Of a stretch of DNA of 10,634 nucleotides, positions 1-6,435 are shown one piece after another (within the stretch, counting starts at the first letter, position 1; every line of letters begins with the position of its first letter). This stretch comes from JBOGED01 sp050743625 (GTDB lineage: Bacteria; Actinomycetota; Nitriliruptoria; Euzebyales; Egibacteraceae). The position numbers and the translations under genes were made by a program. The stretch is from contig JBOGED010000548.1 of the NCBI GenBank assembly GCA_050743625.1, positions 1 to 10,634 on the forward strand. The letters are read 5' to 3'. The notes beneath the pieces were generated by a model. It did no database searches. It had not been told where the DNA came from and saw nothing but the letters and a program-made list of their open reading frames with translations.

Positions 1-17
1 GGTCCGGATTCCGGACC
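1..17 (-). terminator. Inverted repeat after kdpE, possible terminator
   Basis: The stretch is a perfect inverted repeat, GGTCCGGA-T-TCCGGACC. As RNA on the minus strand it could form a 7-bp GC-rich stem with a 3-base loop, 19 bases past the kdpE stop codon. That position suits an operon terminator. The bases that would form a U-tract lie before the start of the window, so an intrinsic terminator cannot be confirmed. It could equally be a protein-binding palindrome or part of a larger intergenic structure. Confidence 0.35.
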
Positions 18-36
18 TGAGTCGACACACCCCGGT

Positions 37-717
37 TTAGGTGCGGGTGAAGCGGTAGCCCATGCCGGGCTCGGTGTGGAAGTGCCGGGGTCGGGAGGGG
101 TCGACCTCCAGCTTTCGCCGGATGTGCGCCAGGTGGACACGCAGGTAGTTGGTCTCGTGCACGTACTCGGGCCCCCACACATCCTGGAGGAGCTGCCGTT
201 GGGTAACGAGCCGCCCCTCGTTGCGGACGAGCAACTCGACGATCTGCCACTCAGTAGGGGTGAGACGGATCGCGCCCTCCGGGGACTCCACCCGCTTGGC
301 GACCAGATCGATGCGGAACCTGCCGGTGTCCACGACCGGCTCCTCCTGCCCATCCCTCCAGGACCTGCGAACGGCGGCGCGCAGCCTGGCGAGCAGCTCG
401 GCCATGCCGAACGGCTTGGTCACATAGTCGTCGGCGCCCGCGTCCAACGCCGCCACCTTGTCCGGTTCCGCCTCACGGGCGGACAGCACGATGATCGGCA
501 CGTCAGTCCAGCCCCGCAGCCCATGGATGACATCGACCCCGTCGATGCCAGGCAGGCCGAGGTCGAGGATGACGACGTCAGGGTGGCGGTCGGCGGCCAT
601 CCGCAGCGCCTCCTCGCCAGTTGCCGCCAGGTCAACGTCGTAATCGCGGACCCGCAGGTTGACATCGAGCGCACGGCGGATGTTCGGCTCATCGTCCACG
701 ACGAGCACCCGAGTCAC
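37..717 (-). CDS. kdpE: KdpE, OmpR-family response regulator of the kdp operon
   Basis: This is a 226-residue cytoplasmic response regulator that should receive phosphate from KdpD and bind DNA to activate the kdp operon. The receiver domain covers about residues 1-118, with the acidic pocket D8/D9, phospho-acceptor D52 (in LDLGLPG), S79 in the conserved Ser/Thr position and K101 before P102. A winged-helix OmpR/PhoB DNA-binding domain covers about 130-226, ending in the typical GMGYRF strand. Length matches the family (about 225-230). The start is GTG at 715-717, inside the stop of the second kdpD (GTGA overlap of 4 bases), implying translational coupling. The only Shine-Dalgarno-like stretch, GGTGG, lies within the last C-terminal repeat of that kdpD. 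It is the only regulator gene in view for two sensor kinases. Identity as an OmpR-type regulator is certain; KdpE follows from position. Confidence 0.96.
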   Translation of the reverse strand: MTRVLVVDDEPNIRRALDVNLRVRDYDVDLAATGEEALRMAADRHPDVVILDLGLPGIDGVDVIHGLRGWTDVPIIVLSAREAEPDKVAALDAGADDYVTKPFGMAELLARLRAAVRRSWRDGQEEPVVDTGRFRIDLVAKRVESPEGAIRLTPTEWQIVELLVRNEGRLVTQRQLLQDVWGPEYVHETNYLRVHLAHIRRKLEVDPSRPRHFHTEPGMGYRFTRT

Positions 718-3260
718 CGTAAACCACCGCCATCAGGCTCTGTGAGACCACCGCCAGCAGGCTCTGTGAGGGCCTTCAGGCTGACGGTCATGGTCGTCCC
801 CCCGCCCGGAGTGTCGTCGGTGAAAAGCTCACCGCCAATGGCCTGAGTGAACCCACGGGCGACCGCGAGCCCGAGGCCCACACCGCCCGGCGCTCCGTCG
901 CCGAGCCGCTGGAACGGCTGGAACACCTTGTCAAGGTAGGCGGGTGGGATGCCGGGTCCCCGGTCGGTCACGCACAGGTGGACCTGGCCGGCGACGGCGC
1001 CGGCGTGGATGCGTACGGGCTCACCCGGCGGCGACCACTCCAACGCGTTGCCGACGAGATTGGCGACCACCCGCTCCAGCAAGGCGGGGTCCGCTTGTAC
1101 CAGCGGCAGCGTTTCGGAGATGTCGACGTCGATACGGGTCCCGTCGGTCGGGAGGCCGCGCAGCGCCGCTGGCACGACCTCGTCGAGCCCGACCGGCTGG
1201 TTGTGCACCTGCAGGGCGCCGCTTTGCAGCCGGCTCATGTCGAGCAGGTTGCCGACCAAGGTGTTGAGCCGGTCGGCCTCGGCGACGATCGCTGTCAAGA
1301 ACTCCTCGGTGGTGTCCGGCTGCCAGGCCACGTCCGCCTGCAGCAGGCTCGTGGCCGACGCCTTGATGGACGCGAGCGGGGTGCGCAGGTCGTGGGACAC
1401 GGCGGCCAGCAGCGCCGAGCGCAGCTCATGCGCACGCGCGTGCACGCTGGCGTCCTCGGCCTGTGCTCGTAGCTGGCGGGTCGCGACCGCCACCGCCAGC
1501 TGTGCGGCGAACGAGGCGAGGAGGCGCCGGTCGTCAGCCGGCGTGCGCGGCCCGGCGAGCACCAGGGTCGCATCGTCGGACAGGATCAGCGCATCGGTGC
1601 CGTCCCCCGGGCTCGCGGGGATCGGCTGCCCCGCCGAGGCCTCGACCGCCCAGCCAGTGCCATAGCGCCGCAGCACAGCGACGCTGTCCAGCTGGAACGT
1701 GGCCCGCAGGTCGTGGACAAGGTGAGGCAACGGGTCGTCGCTGTCCAGCAGCGAGCCCGCGAGCCGTGCCAGGGCGGCGGCCTCGGCTCGGGCACGGCTC
1801 GCTTCGGAGGCACGGCGGGCGGCCAGGTCGGCGAGGACGCTCACCACGACCGCGACCACCACGAACACCACCAGCGCGACGAGAAACTGCGGCTCGCCGA
1901 CCCGGATCGAGTAATAGGGCTGGGTGAACAGGACGTTCGCGAGCAGGAACCCCCCGACCGCCGCGAGCACACCCGCCCACAGGCCGCCGACCGCCGAGGC
2001 CGCCACGCACAGCGACAGGTACACCAAGACGACGGTCGACAGCTCGACATCGTCCCGTAACGCATTCAGGATCACGGCCAGGAGCGGCAACCCGACCAGC
2101 GCGACTCCCATGCCAGCCATGCGCCGGCGCGGGGACAGCGCCGCGAGTCGGGGAGGGCGTGGCAGCGGGCGTGCGGTCTCATCGGGCGAGGGTTCGTGCG
2201 AGATCACATGGACGTCGATCGACCCCGATCCCCGGATCACCGAGTTGATCACCGAGCCACGGACCAGCTCGGCCAGGCGGGAGCGGCGGGTGGATCCCAG
2301 CACGATCTGCGTCACCTGCTCAGCCCTCGCGAACTGCAGCAGCGCGGTCGGTACATCCTCGCCTACCGTCTCACGGAACTGCCCGCCCAGCTGCTCCAGT
2401 AGCATCCGGTGCTGTTCGAGAAACGCGGGCGCGGCCGCGGCCAGCCCGTCCTGGGTCCGCACGTGTACCCCGATGAGCTCGGCTTTCGCGCGGCGCGCGA
2501 TGCGGGACGCGCGGCGGATCAACGTCTCCCCGCCAGGGGCGCCGGCCAGCGCCACCATCACCCGCTCGCGCGTCTCCCATTGCTCCTCGATGCCGTGGGC
2601 GACCATGTAGTCGTGCAGCGACTCGTCGACCCGATCGGCCACCCAGAGAAGCGCGAGCTCGCGGAGCGCGCCCAGGTTGCCGGGACGGAAGTAGTTCGTG
2701 AGCGCGGCCGAGACCTTCTCCGGGGCGTAGATGTTGCCGTGGGCCATGCGCCGCCGGATCGCCTCAGGGCTCATGTCGATCAGCTCAACCTGGTCAGCGG
2801 AACGCACGACCGCGTCGGGGATTGTCTCGCGTTGCGGGACGCCGGTGATGCGCTCGATCACGTCGTTGAGCGACGCGAGGTGTTGAATGTTGAGCGTGGA
2901 AATAACCTTGATGCCAGCCTCGAGCAGTTCCTCGACGTCCTGCCAGCGCTTCGCGTTGCGCGATCCGGGCACGTTGGTGTGTGCGAGCTCGTCGACGAGC
3001 GCGACCTCTGGGTTGCGAGCCAAGATGGCGTCGACGTCCATCTCCTCGAAGGTCGCACCCCGGTAGGTCATCTGGCGGCGGGGGACGATCTCCACATCGC
3101 GGATCTGCCCAGCCACCACCGTGCGGCCGTGGGTCTCGACCAATCCGATCACGACGTCGGTGCCACGCGCCCGGCCCCGCCAACCCTCGTTGAGCATCGC
3201 GAACGTCTTGCCAACGCCGGGGGCGGCGCCAAGGTAGATCCGCAAGCTGCCGCGCGTCAT
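714..3260 (-). CDS. kdpD: Second KdpD, full-length potassium-sensing histidine kinase (tandem paralogue)
   Basis: This is an 848-residue membrane sensor kinase/phosphatase for KdpE. In order: KdpD N-terminal ATP-binding domain (about 1-230) with Walker A GAAPGVGKT at 11-19 and Walker B-like VALVDE at 86-91; USP-like domain (about 231-355; the USP domain of Staphylococcus KdpD binds c-di-AMP, not testable here); four membrane segments (about 381-400, 407-426, 427-446, 457-479; DUF4118); a GAF-like linker (about 490-600); HisKA with phospho-acceptor H623 in SHDLRTP; and HATPase with N-box N734/N738, G1 DRGPGIP 766-772 and G2 GLGLA near 795-799. The HDxxT pattern of bifunctional kinase/phosphatases is kept. 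The start is ATG at 3258-3260, 18 bases after the first kdpD, with only a weak GGGA ahead of it; its stop overlaps kdpE. The C-terminus carries two 8-residue TEPxGGGL repeats. It is intact and clearly diverged from the first copy, so this is not a recent or assembly duplication. Confidence 0.95.
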   Translation of the reverse strand: MTRGSLRIYLGAAPGVGKTFAMLNEGWRGRARGTDVVIGLVETHGRTVVAGQIRDVEIVPRRQMTYRGATFEEMDVDAILARNPEVALVDELAHTNVPGSRNAKRWQDVEELLEAGIKVISTLNIQHLASLNDVIERITGVPQRETIPDAVVRSADQVELIDMSPEAIRRRMAHGNIYAPEKVSAALTNYFRPGNLGALRELALLWVADRVDESLHDYMVAHGIEEQWETRERVMVALAGAPGGETLIRRASRIARRAKAELIGVHVRTQDGLAAAAPAFLEQHRMLLEQLGGQFRETVGEDVPTALLQFARAEQVTQIVLGSTRRSRLAELVRGSVINSVIRGSGSIDVHVISHEPSPDETARPLPRPPRLAALSPRRRMAGMGVALVGLPLLAVILNALRDDVELSTVVLVYLSLCVAASAVGGLWAGVLAAVGGFLLANVLFTQPYYSIRVGEPQFLVALVVFVVVAVVVSVLADLAARRASEASRARAEAAALARLAGSLLDSDDPLPHLVHDLRATFQLDSVAVLRRYGTGWAVEASAGQPIPASPGDGTDALILSDDATLVLAGPRTPADDRRLLASFAAQLAVAVATRQLRAQAEDASVHARAHELRSALLAAVSHDLRTPLASIKASATSLLQADVAWQPDTTEEFLTAIVAEADRLNTLVGNLLDMSRLQSGALQVHNQPVGLDEVVPAALRGLPTDGTRIDVDISETLPLVQADPALLERVVANLVGNALEWSPPGEPVRIHAGAVAGQVHLCVTDRGPGIPPAYLDKVFQPFQRLGDGAPGGVGLGLAVARGFTQAIGGELFTDDTPGGGTTMTVSLKALTEPAGGGLTEPDGGGLR
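720..767 (-). repeat. Two 24-bp tandem repeats at the 3' end of the second kdpD
   Basis: Two in-frame 24-bp units encode TEPAGGGL and TEPDGGGL (residues 832-847), followed by a single Arg and the stop. The units differ by only a base or two over most of their length. They are clearly related to the three units at the end of the first kdpD: the core CACCGCCATCAGGCTCTG on the plus strand matches the other set at 17 of 18 positions. The last unit also supplies the GGTGG stretch upstream of kdpE. A role for the Gly-rich, Glu-Pro tail is unknown; it lies beyond the end of the ATPase domain. Confidence 0.85.
724..728 (-). promoter_or_regulatory. Repeat-encoded ribosome binding site of kdpE
   Basis: The minus strand reads GGTGG six bases before the GTG start of kdpE, and this is the only Shine-Dalgarno-like sequence available. 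It lies inside the last 24-bp repeat of the second kdpD. With a GTG start and a GTGA stop-start overlap, KdpE translation probably depends on ribosomes finishing the second kdpD. Function is inferred from position. Confidence 0.5.
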
Positions 3261-3278
3261 GGAGTCCCATGATCGGCT

Positions 3279-5852
3279 TCACGCTGGGTCACCGCCATGA
3301 GGCTCTGCGAGTTCACCGCCATGAGGCTCGACTAGACCACCGCCATGAGGCTCTGTTGCGATCTTGAGGCTGACCACCATCGTGGTACCGCCGCCGGGAG
3401 TGTCCTCGACGGTAAGGGTCCCGTCGATCGCCTCGGTCAGGCCGCGGGCGACCGCGAGACCGAGGCCGATCCCGCTGCCGTTCGGTTGGTCTCCGAGACG
3501 CTGGAACGGCTGGAAGACACGGTCGCGATCCGCGATCGGGATGCCTGGCCCGCGGTCGGTCACCCGCAGGTCGACATGGTCGTTCACGGCGCCAGCATGC
3601 ACCCGAACCGGCTGATCGGGTGGGGACCACCGCAGCGCATTCGCGACCAAGTTGGCCACCACGCGCTCCAAAAGCGCCGGATCGGCGGCCACGGGTGGGA
3701 GCGTCTCTGGCACGTCGACCGTCAGCCGGTCGTCCTCCCCGAAGGACCGCAGCGCGGCCGGAACGATCTCCTCCAGGCCGATGGCCGTGGTCGCCACCTC
3801 GACGGCGCCGATCTGCAACCGGCTCATATCGAGCAGGTTGCCGACCAGGGTGTTCAGCCAATCGGCCTCCCCGACGACCGACCGAAGAATCTCGCGCGTG
3901 TGCTCGGGCGACCAGTCGACGTCGGATTGCAGCAGGCTGGTGGTCCAGGCCTTGATCGACGCGAGCGGTGTGCGCAGGTCGTGGGACACGGCCAACAGCA
4001 GGGCCTGGCGCAGCTCCCGGCTCTTGGCCAAGCCGGCGGACTCCGCGGCCTCCTCATGGAGCTGGCGGTTGGCGACCGCCAGCGCGAGTTGCGCCGCGAA
4101 CGCCGCGAGGATCCGGCGGTCATCCGCCGGCGTGCGTGGCCCGGTAAGCACGAGCATCAGGTCGTCACCCAGGCTCAGCGCGTCGGTGCCATCGGCGGGC
4201 TCGTGCGGGACCGGAGAGCCCGCGGCGCTCTCTACCACCCAGCTATCGCCGGTCCGGCGCAAGATGGCGACGCTGTCGAGACCGAACGTGGTGCGGACGT
4301 CGGCGACGAGCCGAGGCAGCGGGTCAGGACTGTCGATGAGGGTCGAGGACAGCCGGGCGAGCGCCGCCGACTCGCTCCGCGCGCGCGCCGCCTCCGCGGC
4401 GCGCCTCGCGGACAGGTCGGCGAGGCCGCTGACCACCCCGGCGACGGCGACGAATACGACGAGCGCGATGAGATTGTCGTGCTCGCCGATCGTGAAGGTA
4501 TAGAGCGGCGGGGTGAAGTACCAGTTGGCGAGCAGGAAGCCCACGACCGCGGCGGTCACGCCTGGCAGGAACCCGCCGATCGTCGCCACGACGACGCTCG
4601 CGCACAGGTAGAGGAGCAGGACGCTCGGAAGCTGCAGCTCAGCGCGAAGCTGGTCGAAAACCACCGTGAGCAGCGGCATCCCCACCAGCGCGAGCCCGAA
4701 CCCGCTCGCGCGCCGGCGGGCGGACAGCGCCGCCGGCCACTGCCGCTTCGGCGCCAACCGGTGGGCCACGTCGTCGGTATCGGCTTGGTAGGAGATGACG
4801 TGGATGTCGATGCCGCCCGAGCCGCGGATGACCGCGTTGATGACCGAGCCGCGGGTCAGCTCGGCCCAGCGGGAGCGACGGCTGGAGCCGAGGACGATCT
4901 GGGTGACGTGCTCCGCGCGAGCGAACTGGAGCAACGCCTGCGCGATGTCGTCCCCGACGACCTCCCGGTAGACGCCTCCCAGCTCCGACAGCAGGCGCTG
5001 GTGACGCTCGAGGTCTCCCGACGCCGGCGCGGTCAGCCCGTCCTGAGGCCTCACGTGCACGCCGAGCAGCTCGGCTTTCGTTCGGTTCGCCATACGTGCT
5101 GCCCGGCGGATGGGGAGGTCGGCGGTCGGCGCACCGGTCAGCGCGACCATCACCCGCTCGCGGGTCTCCCAGGGCTCGGCGATCCCGTGCGCGGCCATGT
5201 AGTCGTGCAGTTCCTCGTCGACGCGGTCGGCGACCCAGAGCAGCGCGAGCTCGCGTAACGCGCCGAGGTTGCCGAAACGGAAATAGTTGCCGAGCGCGGC
5301 GTCGACCTTCTCAGGCGGGTAGATGTTGCCGTGCGCCATGCGCCGGCGGATCGCCTCGGGAGTCATGTCGACGAGCTCGACCTGTTCGGCGGCCCGTACC
5401 ACCGCGTCCGGGATCGTCTCGCGCTGCTTCACCCCGGTGATGCGCTCGACGACGTCGTTGAGGGACTCCAAGTGCTGGATGTTGAGAGTGGAGACGACGG
5501 TGATCCCCGCGTCGAGCAGCTCCTCGACGTCCTGCCAGCGCTTGGCGTTCCTGCAGCCAGGCACGTTCGTGTGCGCGATCTCGTCGACCAGCGCAACCTG
5601 CGGGCGGCGCGCGAGGACAGCGTCGACGTCCATCTCCTCGAACGTCGTGCCACGGTAGGTCATCCGCTTGCGGGGAATGACCTCGAGATCACGGACCTGC
5701 TCCGCGGTCTTGGCGCGCCCATGGGTTTCGACGAACCCAACGACCACGTCCGTCCCGCGCTCCCTGCGCCGCCACCCCTCGTTGAGCATCGCGAAGGTCT
5801 TCCCGACGCCGGCGGCGGCGCCGAGGTAGATGCGGTGGCAGCCGCGGGCCAT
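3279..5852 (-). CDS. kdpD: First KdpD, full-length potassium-sensing histidine kinase (tandem paralogue)
   Basis: This is an 857-residue membrane sensor kinase with the full KdpD plan: N-terminal ATP-binding domain with Walker A GAAAGVGKT at 11-19 and VALVDE at 86-91; USP-like domain about 231-355; four membrane segments between about 382 and 480; GAF-like linker about 490-600; HisKA with phospho-acceptor H624 in SHDLRTP; and HATPase with N734/N738, DRGPGIP 766-772 and GIGLGLA near 794-800. All catalytic motifs are intact. The E. coli protein is about 894 residues, so this is near full length. The ATG at 5850-5852 is one base after the kdpC stop, with an AAGAGGG purine tract upstream at somewhat long spacing. 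Compared with the second copy, identity is highest in the N-terminal domain and lowest in the membrane region; the short outer loop before the last helix reads GEHDNL here and GEPQFL there. The C-terminus carries three 8-residue repeats. Confidence 0.96.
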   Translation of the reverse strand: MARGCHRIYLGAAAGVGKTFAMLNEGWRRRERGTDVVVGFVETHGRAKTAEQVRDLEVIPRKRMTYRGTTFEEMDVDAVLARRPQVALVDEIAHTNVPGCRNAKRWQDVEELLDAGITVVSTLNIQHLESLNDVVERITGVKQRETIPDAVVRAAEQVELVDMTPEAIRRRMAHGNIYPPEKVDAALGNYFRFGNLGALRELALLWVADRVDEELHDYMAAHGIAEPWETRERVMVALTGAPTADLPIRRAARMANRTKAELLGVHVRPQDGLTAPASGDLERHQRLLSELGGVYREVVGDDIAQALLQFARAEHVTQIVLGSSRRSRWAELTRGSVINAVIRGSGGIDIHVISYQADTDDVAHRLAPKRQWPAALSARRRASGFGLALVGMPLLTVVFDQLRAELQLPSVLLLYLCASVVVATIGGFLPGVTAAVVGFLLANWYFTPPLYTFTIGEHDNLIALVVFVAVAGVVSGLADLSARRAAEAARARSESAALARLSSTLIDSPDPLPRLVADVRTTFGLDSVAILRRTGDSWVVESAAGSPVPHEPADGTDALSLGDDLMLVLTGPRTPADDRRILAAFAAQLALAVANRQLHEEAAESAGLAKSRELRQALLLAVSHDLRTPLASIKAWTTSLLQSDVDWSPEHTREILRSVVGEADWLNTLVGNLLDMSRLQIGAVEVATTAIGLEEIVPAALRSFGEDDRLTVDVPETLPPVAADPALLERVVANLVANALRWSPPDQPVRVHAGAVNDHVDLRVTDRGPGIPIADRDRVFQPFQRLGDQPNGSGIGLGLAVARGLTEAIDGTLTVEDTPGGGTTMVVSLKIATEPHGGGLVEPHGGELAEPHGGDPA
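3285..3356 (-). repeat. Three 24-bp tandem repeats at the 3' end of the first kdpD
   Basis: Exactly three in-frame 24-bp units encode TEPHGGGL, VEPHGGEL and AEPHGGDP (residues 833-856), followed by Ala and the stop. On the plus strand the identical 16-base core CACCGCCATGAGGCTC begins at 3290, 3314 and 3338, a strict 24-base period. The second kdpD carries two related units at the homologous position, so the repeat predates or was shared by the duplication and copy number has since changed. This is a coding minisatellite, not a CRISPR: there are no unique spacers of array length and the repeats are in frame. Confidence 0.9.
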
Positions 5853-5853
5853 G

Positions 5854-6435
5854 TCAAGCTCGACCCTCTTCGTCGAGCGCGAGGTTGAGCAGGAGGACGT
5901 TCACGCCAGGCTCACCGAGGACTCCGAGGCCGCGGCCTTGCGTGTTGCGGGCGATCAGCGTCTCGACCTGCCCCTCGGGTACACCCCTCGCTCGTGAGAC
6001 GCGTGGTACCTGGAGCAGGGCGTTCGCGACCGAGATGTGCGGGTCGAGCCCGGATCCCGAGGCGGTGACGGCGTCGACCGGCACCGCGGCGTCCGGGGCG
6101 AGCCCGTTCCTTGAGCGGTACTCGGAGACGCGCTCGGAGACGAGCGCGAGGAACTCCTCGTTGGTCGGCCCGAAGTTGGAGCCCGAGGTCGCTGACCCGT
6201 CGTAGCCGTCCTCCCCCGCCGCCGAGGGGCGCGAGTGGAAGTACTCGTCGGCGGTGAACACCTGACCCTGCAGGGCCGAGCCGACGACCACGCCGTCGCG
6301 CCGGACCAACGAGCTGTTGGCCTTGCCGGGGAAGACGAGCAGGGAGATCCCGGTCACGAGGAGGGGATAGGCCAGCCCGGTCACGACGATCATCACGACC
6401 ACGATCCGGAGGGCGGGAAGCAGTTGGCGTCGCAT
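5854..6435 (-). CDS. kdpC: KdpC, accessory subunit of the KdpFABC potassium ATPase
   Basis: This 193-residue single-pass membrane protein helps assemble the pump and is thought to raise its nucleotide or K+ affinity. One N-terminal membrane helix lies at about residues 9-34. The rest is a soluble, outward-facing domain with family motifs: FHSRPS at 66-71, the ASGSGLDPHIS block at about 125-135, and GEPGVNVLLLNLALD near the C-terminus (174-188). Length matches the family (about 190). The ATG shares its A with the TGA stop of kdpB (TGATG, one-base overlap), and an AGGGG tract at good spacing lies within the end of kdpB. The stop is one base from the first kdpD start. No odd features. Confidence 0.97.
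   Translation of the reverse strand: MRRQLLPALRIVVVMIVVTGLAYPLLVTGISLLVFPGKANSSLVRRDGVVVGSALQGQVFTADEYFHSRPSAAGEDGYDGSATSGSNFGPTNEEFLALVSERVSEYRSRNGLAPDAAVPVDAVTASGSGLDPHISVANALLQVPRVSRARGVPEGQVETLIARNTQGRGLGVLGEPGVNVLLLNLALDEEGRA

Noticed and set aside
2794..3282. Alternative minus-strand start for a 162-codon frame at the kdpD-kdpD junction
   Set aside because: The ATG at 3268-3270 is out of frame with kdpD, its product lacks any domain, and the in-frame ATG at 3258-3260 gives the standard KdpD N-terminus aligned with the other copy.
3285..3356. CRISPR-like array of short repeats
   Set aside because: Period is exactly 24 bases, in frame with the kdpD reading frame, with no unique spacers of 30 or more bases and only three units. 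It is a coding tandem repeat.
3345..5258. A 637-codon open frame on the plus strand opposite the first kdpD
   Set aside because: Long antisense frames are expected opposite GC-rich genes. The product is low-complexity, Arg/Asp/Gly/Val-rich with no recognisable domain, and it lies fully inside a gene with intact catalytic motifs.
714..5852. Assembly or collapse artefact creating two kdpD genes
   Set aside because: The copies differ at roughly 20-50% of residues depending on region and have different repeat numbers and junctions, so they are genuine distinct genes.
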